Shown here one piece after another: positions 8,576 through 18,101 of a DNA stretch of 64,000 nucleotides. Location: contig NZ_KB217478.1 of assembly GCF_000331305.1 (NCBI RefSeq), positions 3,508,627-3,572,626 on the forward strand. The letters are read 5' to 3'. A program made the translations under genes and the position numbers. The stretch is from Calothrix sp. PCC 7103. Its GTDB lineage: Bacteria > Cyanobacteriota > Cyanobacteriia > Cyanobacteriales > Nostocaceae. The notes under the pieces are model-generated. The model was given only the letters and a program-made list of their open reading frames with translations, had not been told where the DNA came from and searched no databases. Numbering within the stretch: position 1 is the first letter of the stretch; each line of letters opens with the position of its first letter.

Positions 8576-9169
8576 ATGAAAAATGAGCAATTTAAAATTT
8601 TGCTGCGCTTTTTTAAAGCGTTAGCCGATGAAAGTAGATTAAAAATTGTAGGTATTTTGGCTTCGCAAGAATGTAGTGTAGAGGAATTGGCGGCACTACT
8701 GCAACTTAAAGAGCCAACAGTGTCTCACCATTTGGCTAAATTAAAAGAGTTACATTTGGTTAGTATGCGTCCAGAAGGAAATGCTCATTTATATAAGTTA
8801 GATAGTGAGGCATTACAAAACTTGAGTAAAGAAATTTTTACACCAGAGAAAATGGCTTCTTTGGTTGAAGATGTTAGTACACAAGCATGGGAAAACAAAG
8901 TACTAAAAACTTATATAGAAGGAGATTTTCAAAATCCTGAAGCTGTACAACATCTAAAAGAAATTCCTGCAAGTCGAAAAAAACGCTTAGTAGTTCTCAA
9001 ATGGTTAGTAGAAAAATTTGAAGTGGGGGTAAAATATCCTGAACGTAATGTCAATGAAATAATTAAGCGTTATCATCCTGATTTTGCCACTCTGCGACGC
9101 GAATTAGTGGGGTACCAACTGTTGATGCGTGAACAAACTGTTTATTGTCGTCTGGATAAAGACAACTGA
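8576..9169 (+). CDS. ArsR-family transcriptional regulator with C-terminal DUF2087
   Basis: DNA-binding regulator. Residues 1-90 are a winged helix of the ArsR type (FFKALADESRLKIVGIL, recognition helix KEPTVSHHLAKLKEL, wing near GNAHLYKL). Residues about 130-192 are the DUF2087 domain (RKKRLVVLKWLVEKFEVGVK, then YPERNVNEIIKRYHPDFATLRREL), an arrangement common in free-standing regulators of unknown signal. The cysteine pair of classical metal-sensing ArsR proteins is absent (only one Cys, in the N-terminal domain), so metal sensing is unlikely. No target gene is adjacent. Confidence 0.88.
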   Translation: MKNEQFKILLRFFKALADESRLKIVGILASQECSVEELAALLQLKEPTVSHHLAKLKELHLVSMRPEGNAHLYKLDSEALQNLSKEIFTPEKMASLVEDVSTQAWENKVLKTYIEGDFQNPEAVQHLKEIPASRKKRLVVLKWLVEKFEVGVKYPERNVNEIIKRYHPDFATLRRELVGYQLLMREQTVYCRLDKDN

Positions 9170-9182
9170 TTCCCCACCTATA

Positions 9183-9213
9183 CAAACCTGGCTTCTCAAA
9201 AAAGTTGGGTTTG
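9183..9213 (+). terminator. Hairpin after the ArsR-DUF2087 gene
   Basis: CAAACCTGGCTT pairs with AAGTTGGGTTTG (nine Watson-Crick and three G-U pairs) 13 bp beyond the stop codon. Not followed by a clear T-run, so only a possible terminator. Confidence 0.35.
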
Positions 9214-9762
9214 CATACAAAATTACTATTTTAATTATTATTTTTCGCGCTAATAACTTTTATAACTTTTATATACTTTGGCGCCAGACACGGTTCAGTA
9301 ATAAAATCATAATAAATAATGTGTCCTTATATACAATATGCTCTGTACGATATATGATAAACAATTTGCTGCTTGTTTGTCATATCAATGTTTAAGCGTA
9401 TATATAAGTCGGTTCAGACCTGTTTGATAGTTATTTTTATATCCCATACTTGGATTAGAATATCTACGTATATAAAGTCATGTATTGGTAACTTATTTCA
9501 GTTTGTAATAAGTATTTACTTATATAATTAACAGCAACTATGTAAAAAATTTACAAAGTACTGATAAAATTCATCAAATTTATACAAATAATGGTTTAAT
9601 AAGAAATTAATTTGAAATGAGTAAGTAAGCAAAATTTACTTCCCTAGCTTCCGTAGTTCTTATGTACTGAACTACTGAGGTGTTGAATGGCTGTTCAGCT
9701 AGGGTGCAGTTTTAGAAATAACAATTTCAGTCACGTAAACTCGATACCAGTAGATTTTCGAT
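9214..9762. other. AT-rich intergenic region
   Basis: About 550 bp with no supported gene. A frame running from about 9129 merely continues out of phase from the ArsR gene, and one at 9687-9872 overlaps the next gene in another frame. No recognisable RNA or repeat. Confidence 0.5.
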
Positions 9763-10377
9763 ATGCTCAAAAAAATATTATTGCCAACCGTTGTAATTTC
9801 AAGTACATTGTTGGCTGGCTTTGGCGCCTTATTATTCACGCAAGGTTCCAAACCAGTGCAAGTTCAACTTGAAAACCGACAAGTCTTTGATGGTAGACTC
9901 AAAGATATTATTTCGCCGCAGTTAGGAGCTTTACTTACCATAGGGGTAACGGTGACGACTGCATCCTTATTAGCTTGGAGTCACTCTGCGAAAGAGTCAT
10001 CTAAATTAGAGAAGCGAGTATCTGAGCTTAAAACAGAACTATCTAATAAAGATGCTCAAATCAGCGAACTTAAAGTGGCGCCTTCGAGTCCAATGCTATC
10101 TTCGCTCTCATGGTTTTTAGAAGGAGAGCATGTAACATCCTCGGCATTAGAGCCAAAAATAAAACAAACTGTAGAAACTTTACCAGTTCCAACTCCAGAA
10201 CCAGTCGTAGCTGTCCGACGACCTGCAACAAAGCCGCTTATAACCCCAATATCTTCTATGAAGTATGAGGTTATAACAACAACTCAGCCATCTGTACAAA
10301 CTGCAACTAGTGGTTTTCCTTCGGCACAGTCAGTTCAAAGCTATATTAAGCGCAATTCTGAAGTGTCTGTTAAGTAA
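9763..10377 (+). CDS. Unknown membrane protein with coiled coil
   Basis: I do not recognise a family. The 204 residues begin with a hydrophobic segment (about 5-25) that could be a signal anchor, then a short linker, a second hydrophobic segment (about 51-71, LGALLTIGVTVTTASLLAW), a heptad-rich coiled coil (about 76-105, SKLEKRVSELKTELSNKDAQ), and a Pro/Thr/Ser-rich tail of about 100 residues ending in a basic serine-rich stretch. This suggests an inner-membrane protein with a flexible extension. ATG at 9763; no neighbour on the same strand explains its role. Confidence 0.6.
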   Translation: MLKKILLPTVVISSTLLAGFGALLFTQGSKPVQVQLENRQVFDGRLKDIISPQLGALLTIGVTVTTASLLAWSHSAKESSKLEKRVSELKTELSNKDAQISELKVAPSSPMLSSLSWFLEGEHVTSSALEPKIKQTVETLPVPTPEPVVAVRRPATKPLITPISSMKYEVITTTQPSVQTATSGFPSAQSVQSYIKRNSEVSVK

Positions 10378-10384
10378 TTAGTGC

Positions 10385-11188
10385 CTATATATCACTAGTT
10401 AAAATAAAATGCCAATCACTATTATTCATTCCATGACTTACAACACTTGCACTGGCGCCTGGATATATATCAAAACGTCCTAATGCTTGTGCAAGCTCAT
10501 CATTAGTAGGCACACAGAACATATGAGTATACCCTGGTATAACTTCTGATGTGCCTTTCTCAACATTTGCTCCCCACTGGACGTGAACAAGTGGCAAAAT
10601 ATTTCCTGTGCTTTGCAAGCGTAAGTCTTTAATGCCTTTAAGACTTATATAAGAAATATTGCCCCTGTGTTGAATAATCAATGGAGCAATATCACTCATT
10701 GTTGCTGCATCCAAACTATAAATACCTAATTGGGTAGATGTTGTAAATTTAATTCTGGAGTATTTTTCAATAACTTTTACCCAACGGTTAGGACTACCGT
10801 CTCCAGGATTCATAGAAATCATATAACCACAGCTACATTCACCAATCCCATCAACTATGGCATGACTTAGAATTCGTAAAGATAAATTACGACCCTGGTA
10901 ATTAGGGTGAACTTTTAAATCACAAAGGTACCATGCACTCATCGGCGCCGAGTCTTGCTGGTATGGAATTTGGCGTAGTATACCAGCACCAACTGCCCCA
11001 ACTATATTATCCTCGTGCATTACGTAGTAATTAACTTTGCCAAGACGGTCAAAAAAAGCAAAGTAATCTAGACCGTGGTCTATTTGAAAGAAATCTTTTC
11101 CTAGAGGATATTTTGTAATTGTTTCAATACTAACAATTCCCTCTTGAAACATATCGCGCTCTGTGGGAGCAATACGGTGGAATTTCAT
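10385..11188 (-). CDS. GNAT-family acyltransferase, last gene of a four-gene operon
   Basis: GCN5-related N-acetyltransferase fold. The acyl-CoA-binding motif A is visible as AWYLCDLKVHPNYQGRNLSL followed by RILSHAI (about residues 85-110). The C-terminal 110 residues are longer than a minimal GNAT domain and may be a substrate domain. The ATG at 11188 overlaps the stop of the upstream transferase gene as ATGA, which fixes the start and shows translational coupling. In the operon with a BtaA-like transferase, a diiron-type oxidase and a desaturase it probably acylates or otherwise modifies the product; the substrate is unknown. Confidence 0.75.
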   Translation of the reverse strand: MKFHRIAPTERDMFQEGIVSIETITKYPLGKDFFQIDHGLDYFAFFDRLGKVNYYVMHEDNIVGAVGAGILRQIPYQQDSAPMSAWYLCDLKVHPNYQGRNLSLRILSHAIVDGIGECSCGYMISMNPGDGSPNRWVKVIEKYSRIKFTTSTQLGIYSLDAATMSDIAPLIIQHRGNISYISLKGIKDLRLQSTGNILPLVHVQWGANVEKGTSEVIPGYTHMFCVPTNDELAQALGRFDIYPGASASVVSHGMNNSDWHFILTSDI

Positions 11189-12264
11189 ATTTTTTGTTCC
11201 CACCCCACAACTACTTCGCGATAGAAGAACGAACGGTCAGACTCTAAGAGTTCGTAATTAAGTTGTTTATCTATATAAATATGTTTAGCCATGACTGAAG
11301 CAAGATGGTGGTCGCCATTAAGGCGCCGTCCAATTAATGCACCACCAGGTTTTAAGCAATGTACGGCATTTTGAAGCATTTCATCTAAATCATTAGGGGG
11401 CATCCAGTCAGAAATATTAGAAAATTGAATCAAATCATAACGCTGGCTTGTTGCTAGTTCGAGCATTTTTTGAGCAAAGGCGCCTTGATGTAGGTGTAAT
11501 CTTGAGGTTCCAAGTTCTCGAATTGAGATTTGAGTATCTGGTTGCAAGTAAAGTGGTACACCATCAAATCCATAGGAATAAGAATCACTCCAAACTTGAG
11601 TTAGAAAGTAATTTGCCATTGTGTATTTATGTAAAGCTTTGGCAAAAACATCGGCAAAATGTGTACCAAAACTTCTATCCATAGAGTAATTAACGGCAGC
11701 ATCACCAAAAATGTGTGCTAGTTTATTACGTTCAAAAACAGTTTCAAAAATTTGCTCCCAAAGTGGATTTATAGTTACGGTGTCTGGGTTGCGTAATGGG
11801 TTAAGACCTGATGCAGTAAAGCTCGCAGATAATTCACGAAACAGTTGCTCGAATTTGCCAACTTGGTTTACACCAAAAGCAATTTGTTCAATTCGTGCAT
11901 CCCAGTAATTTTGAGTTGAGATTGGCAGTTGAGATGCGATTTGATTATACAGATTAACCCGTTCGGCTTGAGTTATTTTAGTGGCGCCGATTAAATCTAG
12001 TTGTTCTTCGAGTTGTAAATGTAGTAATGCTTGTCGTCGTAATTCAACTAAATGAAGCTGTGCAGGATTGAAATCAACGGCATCAATATGTTCTACATCT
12101 GTAGATGACAATAAACTTAGTACTGTACATCCTCCTGACGCAATTATTAGTACTCGCAATGGATGATTTTGCGTTTGGGTTAATTGCTTGATAACCTGTA
12201 GTTCAATTGTAGGGTCTTCACGAACTTGGGAAAATGAAATATCAGAGGGTGGGGCGCAAATCAT
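11185..12264 (-). CDS. BtaA-like (DUF3419) SAM:3-amino-3-carboxypropyl transferase
   Basis: The family includes BtaA, which moves the 3-amino-3-carboxypropyl group of S-adenosylmethionine onto diacylglycerol in betaine-lipid synthesis. Here the SAM-binding block reads VLIIASGGCTVLSLL, then HIDAVDFNPAQLHLVELR (about residues 38-75), and a second conserved stretch FSNISDWM/CLKPGGALIGRR lies near the C-terminus. Start at ATG 12264, inside the end of the upstream gene (23-bp overlap), gives 359 residues; a longer frame to 12357 is out of character. No BtaB methyltransferase is nearby, so classic betaine lipid is not implied. The acceptor could be a lipid or a small molecule. Confidence 0.75.
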   Translation of the reverse strand: MICAPPSDISFSQVREDPTIELQVIKQLTQTQNHPLRVLIIASGGCTVLSLLSSTDVEHIDAVDFNPAQLHLVELRRQALLHLQLEEQLDLIGATKITQAERVNLYNQIASQLPISTQNYWDARIEQIAFGVNQVGKFEQLFRELSASFTASGLNPLRNPDTVTINPLWEQIFETVFERNKLAHIFGDAAVNYSMDRSFGTHFADVFAKALHKYTMANYFLTQVWSDSYSYGFDGVPLYLQPDTQISIRELGTSRLHLHQGAFAQKMLELATSQRYDLIQFSNISDWMPPNDLDEMLQNAVHCLKPGGALIGRRLNGDHHLASVMAKHIYIDKQLNYELLESDRSFFYREVVVGWEQKI

Positions 12265-12982
12265 TATACAAACTCCAAAAATAGTAGGCGCCGAGGACAA
12301 GGGCTTGGGCAACTTGAGAACGCGATACCATTGTGTTCCAAGCTGGGGTTGCCACATTCATTAAATCTCTAGCATGTTCGGTATCAAGTTTTTCGTGAGT
12401 AGTGTAATGTGACTGACTACCAGGTATTGTCCAGACCCTTTGTTGTAGAGTACTAGCAATCGAAGCGCTAATACCTACATATAAATATTCGATTATACAC
12501 AGCATCGCGGCACCTACTTCAGGACTTTGAGTCAGGCAATAAGTTAAAATAGATTGATTAAAAGCTAATACAGGAGTAGTGCAAGGTGTTTTTAATTCGA
12601 CTTCAGAAGCTCCCAAAGCTTGTAAATATTCACGAAAAGTAAATTTATGGGAACGTAAAGCATTACCATAACCATGTTCCTCAGCAATATTAGCGAAAAG
12701 AGGCAGCCGCGCTTCCAAAAATTGTACACGCGCAAGAACTGCTGCTAGTGCTTGAGAAAAAGACTCAACCGCAAAACGAAAAGGTAATTGACTTTCAAGA
12801 AAAGTCTCGCGTGTTGTAGCTTCCTCATTCATCCAGATAAAGTAAGGATGCTTACTAAAATCGTATACAAAAGCAACTTGTGTTATTGCAGCTTCTAATG
12901 TTGGTAATTCAATTAGTTCTTCCCAGAATAATTCAGGTGTTTTAGTAATTGCAAATACTGACTTTGATATGAATGCCTGCAT
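12242..12982 (-). CDS. Haem-oxygenase-like diiron oxidase family protein (iron-containing redox enzyme)
   Basis: All-helical protein of the haem-oxygenase-like diiron oxidase/TenA-PqqC superfamily. Members oxidise fatty acids, amino acids or aromatic substrates with O2. Candidate metal ligands lie in NIAEEHGYGN (about 96-105) and in HYTTHEKLDTEHARDL (about 195-210), and Glu-rich helices precede them. The 246 residues match the family. It starts 15 bp after the desaturase stop and overlaps the BtaA-like gene, so it belongs to a single operon. Substrate unknown; an additional possibility is a non-metal TenA-like lyase. Confidence 0.72.
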   Translation of the reverse strand: MQAFISKSVFAITKTPELFWEELIELPTLEAAITQVAFVYDFSKHPYFIWMNEEATTRETFLESQLPFRFAVESFSQALAAVLARVQFLEARLPLFANIAEEHGYGNALRSHKFTFREYLQALGASEVELKTPCTTPVLAFNQSILTYCLTQSPEVGAAMLCIIEYLYVGISASIASTLQQRVWTIPGSQSHYTTHEKLDTEHARDLMNVATPAWNTMVSRSQVAQALVLGAYYFWSLYNDLRPTL

Positions 12983-12997
12983 ATATTTAGATAATAA

Positions 12998-13948
12998 TTA
13001 TTTAATAGTAACGGTACCAGCAGGTGATTTGTGTAAGCTAGCAACAGCAAAATCACGTACAAATGCAAAATACGAAGGGATAAATGGGGCGCCTTTGGAT
13101 ATTAGTTCATCTTTGAGTTCATGATGTAAACGTGGTAAATTGTACCAAGGCACACCAGGATACAAATGGTGTTCTAGATGGTAATTTTCGTTACACATGA
13201 AGAAGCGTGTAACTCGGTTTGTAAGAATAGTTCGTGTACCGCGAATAATATCAAACTCATGCTCTAATAGCGTGTGCTGACTCATACCGCGAATATTGAC
13301 CATCGTATTAATAAACACCATTGGTATCAACCAACCATGTATTATCAAGTTGATATTAATTGGCGCCATAATTAATGCTGTAGCAATGATTCCTAATAAG
13401 AAAACTTCAATTGCAATCCAAACTTTATCTTGAGTATCACCCTGACGAAACCCTAGAATTGGAATTGCCACTAAATAGACTGGATAACCAATAATTAGGC
13501 GCCCCCAATACATCAAAAATTTTAACCAAGTCCAAGACGTATAATTACTATAATGGTCAGGGTCGCCTTTTAAGCCCAAATGCTTATGATGTTTAAGATG
13601 TAAGACTTTATATGCTGAGTAATTTTGTCCAACAGGTAAAGCACAAATAATACTTAGTATACGATTCCATACTGAATTACCATGAAGAACTCCATGCACT
13701 CCCTCATGGGTAAATAAACTAATTCCATGTAGTGAAGCTGCCGCAACTAGATAAAACGGCAAGCAAATCAAGTATCGCCAAGGATTTGTAATTGTTTGAG
13801 ATACCGCAAAAGCACTAGAAGCAGTTGTGATATATAAAACTAGGAATGTAAGAAGGCGCCTGTTTTGATGATGAGCAGTAACGTGTAAATCCTTAAGTAA
13901 CTCCGGATTTACATGCGGTTTCTCCCACTGAGTAAGAGTAGTTTCCAT
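12998..13948 (-). CDS. Membrane fatty-acid desaturase/hydroxylase family
   Basis: Integral-membrane diiron enzyme. The three histidine boxes are present: HEGVH (about residue 87 from the chosen start), HLKHHKH (about 120) and NYHLEHHLYPGVPWYNLP near the C-terminus; between them are four hydrophobic spans. The last box resembles that of sphingolipid/CrtW-type and acyl-lipid desaturases, so the substrate may be a fatty acyl chain, a sphingoid or another hydrophobic compound. I chose ATG at 13948 (316 residues); a GTG at 14020 would add 24 residues. It leads an operon with the diiron oxidase, the BtaA-like transferase and the GNAT. Confidence 0.85.
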   Translation of the reverse strand: METTLTQWEKPHVNPELLKDLHVTAHHQNRRLLTFLVLYITTASSAFAVSQTITNPWRYLICLPFYLVAAASLHGISLFTHEGVHGVLHGNSVWNRILSIICALPVGQNYSAYKVLHLKHHKHLGLKGDPDHYSNYTSWTWLKFLMYWGRLIIGYPVYLVAIPILGFRQGDTQDKVWIAIEVFLLGIIATALIMAPININLIIHGWLIPMVFINTMVNIRGMSQHTLLEHEFDIIRGTRTILTNRVTRFFMCNENYHLEHHLYPGVPWYNLPRLHHELKDELISKGAPFIPSYFAFVRDFAVASLHKSPAGTVTIK

Positions 13949-14210
13949 TTTTAATAATATTTTTATTGCATGTTTCCAAGGTAGTTGTAGTAAGTTAGAA
14001 ATTTTACCCCGAATGTACACTTTCTAAACTGGATACTATGTAGGTTAAGTGTAACCTAACAAATCATTAAAAATATTACGCTACTCGGCGCCTACCACTG
14101 GTCTATGTCACTAATTTAACAGGTATCTTTTTTACCACAGAGGACAGAGTTCACAGAGAGAGGCAAGGAACGGCGCATCCTTCCCCGGTTGGTTAATTCT
14201 TTTTTATCTG
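13949..14210. other. Spacer between the desaturase operon and the usher gene
   Basis: Mostly AT-rich; includes TACCACAGAGGACAGAGTTC (14136-14160), a dispersed repeat also near 57410. Upstream region of the desaturase operon; no promoter identified with confidence. Confidence 0.45.
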
Positions 14211-16793
14211 TTACGGTTGCTTAAGATTAAACTCTTGAAAAGCTTCTGAAGATTCTTCTAACTTAAAGCTTGCAACTGATTTTCCGTTGATTTGCATTTG
14301 ATACTCCCCTTGTTGCAAGCCTTCGAGATAATAAACTCCTGCACCATTAGTTACAGAGAACTTACGTTTTCCATTTGATTGAATTGCTTCGACTCTTATA
14401 CCCGCAACCGCATTTCCTTTTTCGTCGGTGATGACTCCTGAACGAGTATAAGCGCGGGTTAAAGGAATTGAAATAGGTGTATAACTCCCACTTCTTACTT
14501 CAATTGCTAATGCATCAAATGCAGCTTGCCAATCTGTAGGATATCCAGATGGGTCAAGTTGTAGACGATATGTATCTGGAGGTAAACGAACTAAAATGCG
14601 GTCGCTGTTAATAATAGGCTGATATGACTTAATACTGCGATTATTGATGATAATAAATGAGTCTGTATTTTCTGTATAAATTTCTTCTTTCTTATCACGT
14701 CTACCATTATTATTACGGTCAAAAAATGGCTGAATTAGTAAACCGCCTTGAGTGCGAAAATAATCTGAACGCCTATCCCCAGGAGTAATACCGCGTTGCA
14801 ATCCTAAACTAGAGACTAAATCAATACTAAAAGTTGCTTGGTCTGTAGTAGTTGACACTCCTTGATAGCGTCCTCGCAACATTATTCCAGGTAAAACAGT
14901 AGTTGATAATATGGCAATTAGACCAGTACCTTGCGAACCAATACCGTATCCAAGTTGTGTTTCCCATAAGTAGTTACCATCAACCGCACGTTGAATAGAA
15001 CGATAACGCCAACCTAATGCCAGCAAACTATCATAACGATTTTGGTTTAATGTTTCGTAATTTAGAAGCAAAGCGCTTCCTGAATCAAAAAATTGGTTGT
15101 TAGATAAGTTATACGTAGCCTCAGAACGAGTACCAATTTCGTTACCCCGTTGATTAAACTCTAGTTTTCCCCAGCGTTGAAGTAAGTTCCAACGCCAGCG
15201 ATTTTCTGTATCAACACTTACACGGGCAAATGTAAAAGCGTTTGTACCACTGAAGTTAAGCTGCACTCCACCAGCAGTGCTAGCGCGCGTATCGGTATTG
15301 AGGAATAAACCCAAACCAGAAGATACTTGCCAATCAAGATTAAATCGACTTGAAAAGCTGTCGCTTGTAAAAGCAGCACTTAAATTAGAAGATGGTTCAT
15401 AGCGAATATCAGCATTCCACGTCCAATTATCACCCGATAGTGCAGAAATTGCTATTTGTAAAGGAATGTTAGCAGGACGATAAAATAACTCAGCCATTCC
15501 TCTAGCAGAGTCGTCGTAAATTCCACCTAATCCAACAGTTAAAGTTTCCGACAAACCCCAGCGTGCTTGTACTCCACCTCTAAACTCAGAAAAATTACCC
15601 AAAATACTTTTGTTATTTAGTGAGCGTCGTAACCCAGAAGAAACAACAAGTGCTGATGCTCCTGCTGGTATTTGTCCGGGTACTGTAGAATAACTAGCTT
15701 CCTTGATTTCAGGTTGAGCAGTCAGGCGCCCTTGAGGATAAAGAAAGACACGGTAGTTACTGCCCAGAAATTGATTATCACTCTTGATATTGCTAAAACG
15801 GTAAATACCCGAAGAATCAACGAGTACTTCAGCAATAACCCGTTCACCAAATGCAGGTACTAGTCGAACCAAAGTACCTGGTTCTGCTCTACCTGAAATT
15901 GTCCTACCAATAGAAGCAGATTGTAATCGCTGACGGGGATCGAAAAAACCACCAAAAGTTTGTGGTGGTGCAAACCCTTGTCGTTGGATATATGTGAACC
16001 CCCAATAATCACCCGAACTTTGGCTTTGCCAAAACGTAGGTTGAGAACCAACAATATAATCAGTTTGATTTGTTTGCCTTAAAAACTGCGCCTCAGAGAT
16101 ATTCCATGTTTGTACATTCTGTAAATTAGGTTGGTTAGTGCTAATATACCAAGAACCACCAAATACAGTACCAACAGCACTTAAATCTCCTTGATAGCTA
16201 GAAGATAAACTTTCACCCCCACTCGTATATATTTTTTGCTCAACTGCAGCCAAACCAAAGTTAGCAGGTTTAAATAGTGGTAAACCTGCTAATTGAATTG
16301 GAGCAGCAGCTTCCTCAAATTGTGGACTCGATTTATTTAGCCAAGGAATATCAATTGTAATTGCATATTCCTTAATATCAAATTCAGCTTTGACACCAAA
16401 CAGTGTTTGTAAATCTTGAACCGAAAAAACCAATCCTAGTTGAGCATCTGTACGCAGTTTTTTTGGTTCGATGCGCGTTACAATTCCGGATGAGCGCACT
16501 TCTAATTGCCCATCCGGTAAAGTCGTAACATTTAACTTCAAAGCTTGAATTACAGCATCGTAAGGTAACAACCAATTTTGAAAATAAATTGCTTGTTTTC
16601 CATCTTCATAACCGCGTACTAAAACACTCTCATTGATGTTAACTTTACCCGCATTCAAACCGACGGGGAAAACGATGAAATTAGGAGATGTTTGATTTAA
16701 AGTCTCTGGTTGAGCAACAGGTGAGTTAGCTTTGACTGGAACAGTAAAAACAAGCCAAAAGCAAAAGGCTAGAAAGTAAAATATACTTTTCAC
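14211..16793 (-). CDS. Outer-membrane usher of a chaperone-usher pilus
   Basis: Beta-barrel secretion pore that receives pilin-chaperone complexes and assembles the fibre. The 860 residues start with a signal peptide (about 1-22), then an N-terminal periplasmic domain, a long beta-strand barrel with a plug-like insertion (about 270-350 carries GRTISGRAEPGTLVRL), and a C-terminal carboxypeptidase-regulatory-like beta domain (GVITDEKGNAVAGIRVEAI, about 790-860). An EF-hand-like acidic segment (FFDRNNNGRRDKKEE) lies near 700. It ends a gene set with a PapD-type chaperone and three pilins. The sequence is distant from gamma-proteobacterial PapC, as expected for sigma/archaic-type systems. Confidence 0.82.
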   Translation of the reverse strand: MKSIFYFLAFCFWLVFTVPVKANSPVAQPETLNQTSPNFIVFPVGLNAGKVNINESVLVRGYEDGKQAIYFQNWLLPYDAVIQALKLNVTTLPDGQLEVRSSGIVTRIEPKKLRTDAQLGLVFSVQDLQTLFGVKAEFDIKEYAITIDIPWLNKSSPQFEEAAAPIQLAGLPLFKPANFGLAAVEQKIYTSGGESLSSSYQGDLSAVGTVFGGSWYISTNQPNLQNVQTWNISEAQFLRQTNQTDYIVGSQPTFWQSQSSGDYWGFTYIQRQGFAPPQTFGGFFDPRQRLQSASIGRTISGRAEPGTLVRLVPAFGERVIAEVLVDSSGIYRFSNIKSDNQFLGSNYRVFLYPQGRLTAQPEIKEASYSTVPGQIPAGASALVVSSGLRRSLNNKSILGNFSEFRGGVQARWGLSETLTVGLGGIYDDSARGMAELFYRPANIPLQIAISALSGDNWTWNADIRYEPSSNLSAAFTSDSFSSRFNLDWQVSSGLGLFLNTDTRASTAGGVQLNFSGTNAFTFARVSVDTENRWRWNLLQRWGKLEFNQRGNEIGTRSEATYNLSNNQFFDSGSALLLNYETLNQNRYDSLLALGWRYRSIQRAVDGNYLWETQLGYGIGSQGTGLIAILSTTVLPGIMLRGRYQGVSTTTDQATFSIDLVSSLGLQRGITPGDRRSDYFRTQGGLLIQPFFDRNNNGRRDKKEEIYTENTDSFIIINNRSIKSYQPIINSDRILVRLPPDTYRLQLDPSGYPTDWQAAFDALAIEVRSGSYTPISIPLTRAYTRSGVITDEKGNAVAGIRVEAIQSNGKRKFSVTNGAGVYYLEGLQQGEYQMQINGKSVASFKLEESSEAFQEFNLKQP

Positions 16794-16808
16794 TATAATC
16801 TTACCTTT

Positions 16809-17645
16809 TTACTTTTTATTGTTTGCTTCTGAGGACGCAGTAGTTTGTGATGGAACAGTTACATTTACTTTGAAAGGAAACTTTGTTTTACTCTTGTCAT
16901 CACCCCATACTAGCTCACCACTTACTTCGTATGCACCGGGAGTGATAGTAGGTTCATTGTCTGCGTAGTTCAGTACAAAATTACGCTCGCTTTCGGCGAC
17001 AATACCATTAGCCTCAACTACTCCTGTTTTTACAACAGTGGCGCCACGGCGTAAAGTCCAATTCAAATTTGGGCGAGTAGTTGCTTTACCGCTATTACGA
17101 ACTAGTAGCTGAATCTTCTTCTGTTCGGTATTAAAACTTGCGCCATCTACTGCCAATTTTGGAGCGATATTACCTTTACGAACATAGAAAGTTACTCCAA
17201 CGCGCGCGACTAAACTAACATTATTGCCAGCAGCATCCTGTGTATCACGAAGCGTTTCATTAAATATGACTGCTCTATATTCGCCTTCGGGTAAATTTGG
17301 CGCCAAGTTACCGATAAGACGTACTCGACGACTTTCTCCAGGTTGAATAGTCAACTCACGTGGCGAGAACTGTAAATATGGCGTTAAATCGTTGGGGGAT
17401 GATGGTAAAGTTTGAAACCCAGTATCTCGGTGATAAGTAAAAGGTTCCGCGTAAATACGTACTCGTGAAGGAGCGTTACTGGTATTTGTAATTGTGACAA
17501 TTCCTTTAGCTTCTGAGCGTTCGGTTTTTGCTTCAATAACTAGCGGAGAGACGCTCATTTGTGCCTTTACACTATCACCGAACCAAAGTAAGGTAGATAA
17601 ACAGGCGCCTGCAATTGTAACTTGTAAAAATTTTGAGATAACCAT
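16809..17645 (-). CDS. Periplasmic pilus chaperone (PapD-like)
   Basis: Immunoglobulin-fold chaperone that donates a strand to nascent pilins and hands them to the usher. A signal peptide covers about residues 1-29 (cleavage after VKAQ). The first domain has SVSPLVIEAK and the strand segment ESRRVRLIGNLAPNLPEGEYRA with conserved Arg; the second domain has the paired beta strands KIQLLVRNSGKATTRPNL. 278 residues fits. It is 15 bp upstream of the usher and 6 bp downstream of a pilin gene, so all are one transcript. Confidence 0.88.
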   Translation of the reverse strand: MVISKFLQVTIAGACLSTLLWFGDSVKAQMSVSPLVIEAKTERSEAKGIVTITNTSNAPSRVRIYAEPFTYHRDTGFQTLPSSPNDLTPYLQFSPRELTIQPGESRRVRLIGNLAPNLPEGEYRAVIFNETLRDTQDAAGNNVSLVARVGVTFYVRKGNIAPKLAVDGASFNTEQKKIQLLVRNSGKATTRPNLNWTLRRGATVVKTGVVEANGIVAESERNFVLNYADNEPTITPGAYEVSGELVWGDDKSKTKFPFKVNVTVPSQTTASSEANNKK

Positions 17646-17651
17646 ATTGAT

Positions 17652-18101
17652 TTACGGCAAAATTGTAAATTTAACTCCGTATTTATAGTTCCCAACTTCG
17701 AGTGGACTTCCTTTATCTATAGATAAATTTATGATTAAATTAGATATACCCGCAGGCAGTGATAACCCAGAGGCGCCGCTCGAACTAGTAGTATATCCAG
17801 TAGAAGTTTTTACAGTTGCTAGGGCTGATATTGGATTAAATATTGGTCCCGCAGTTTGTATAGGTTGGGATACAGTTATTTTGACAGGTTGATTGCAAGT
17901 CACAGCAATTTGCATCGGGTTGCCCTTCTCGCCATAATTTGTAAGTTTGGTCGGTAGAGTTTTGCCTTCAGCTATCAAAGTTCCGAAATCTGTTTGAGTA
18001 AAAGTACAGATATCTGATGTTTGAGCGTAAGTAGAATTCGGTATTAGTGCTGCTGTCGCTATTGGGACAAATAATGTAAGTGAAGTTAATCTATTGAACA
18101 T
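17652..18101 (-). CDS. Secreted pilin subunit of the chaperone-usher system
   Basis: 149 residues with a signal peptide (about 1-26, ending TYAQ), a conserved cysteine pair (ICTFTQ and VTCNQPVKITVS), and a C-terminal strand ending VGNYKYGVKFTILP. The same closing pattern, (P)GxYxYxVxxTIxP, ends the two upstream subunits, consistent with the edge-strand exchange of spore-coat-U/archaic pilins. It is the subunit gene next to the chaperone; which one is the tip adhesin cannot be told. Confidence 0.75.
   Translation of the reverse strand: MFNRLTSLTLFVPIATAALIPNSTYAQTSDICTFTQTDFGTLIAEGKTLPTKLTNYGEKGNPMQIAVTCNQPVKITVSQPIQTAGPIFNPISALATVKTSTGYTTSSSGASGLSLPAGISNLIINLSIDKGSPLEVGNYKYGVKFTILP

Noticed and set aside
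9687-9872. 61-codon frame overlapping the membrane-protein gene
   Set aside because: Overlaps the start of the 9763-10377 gene in another frame and has no protein-like pattern.
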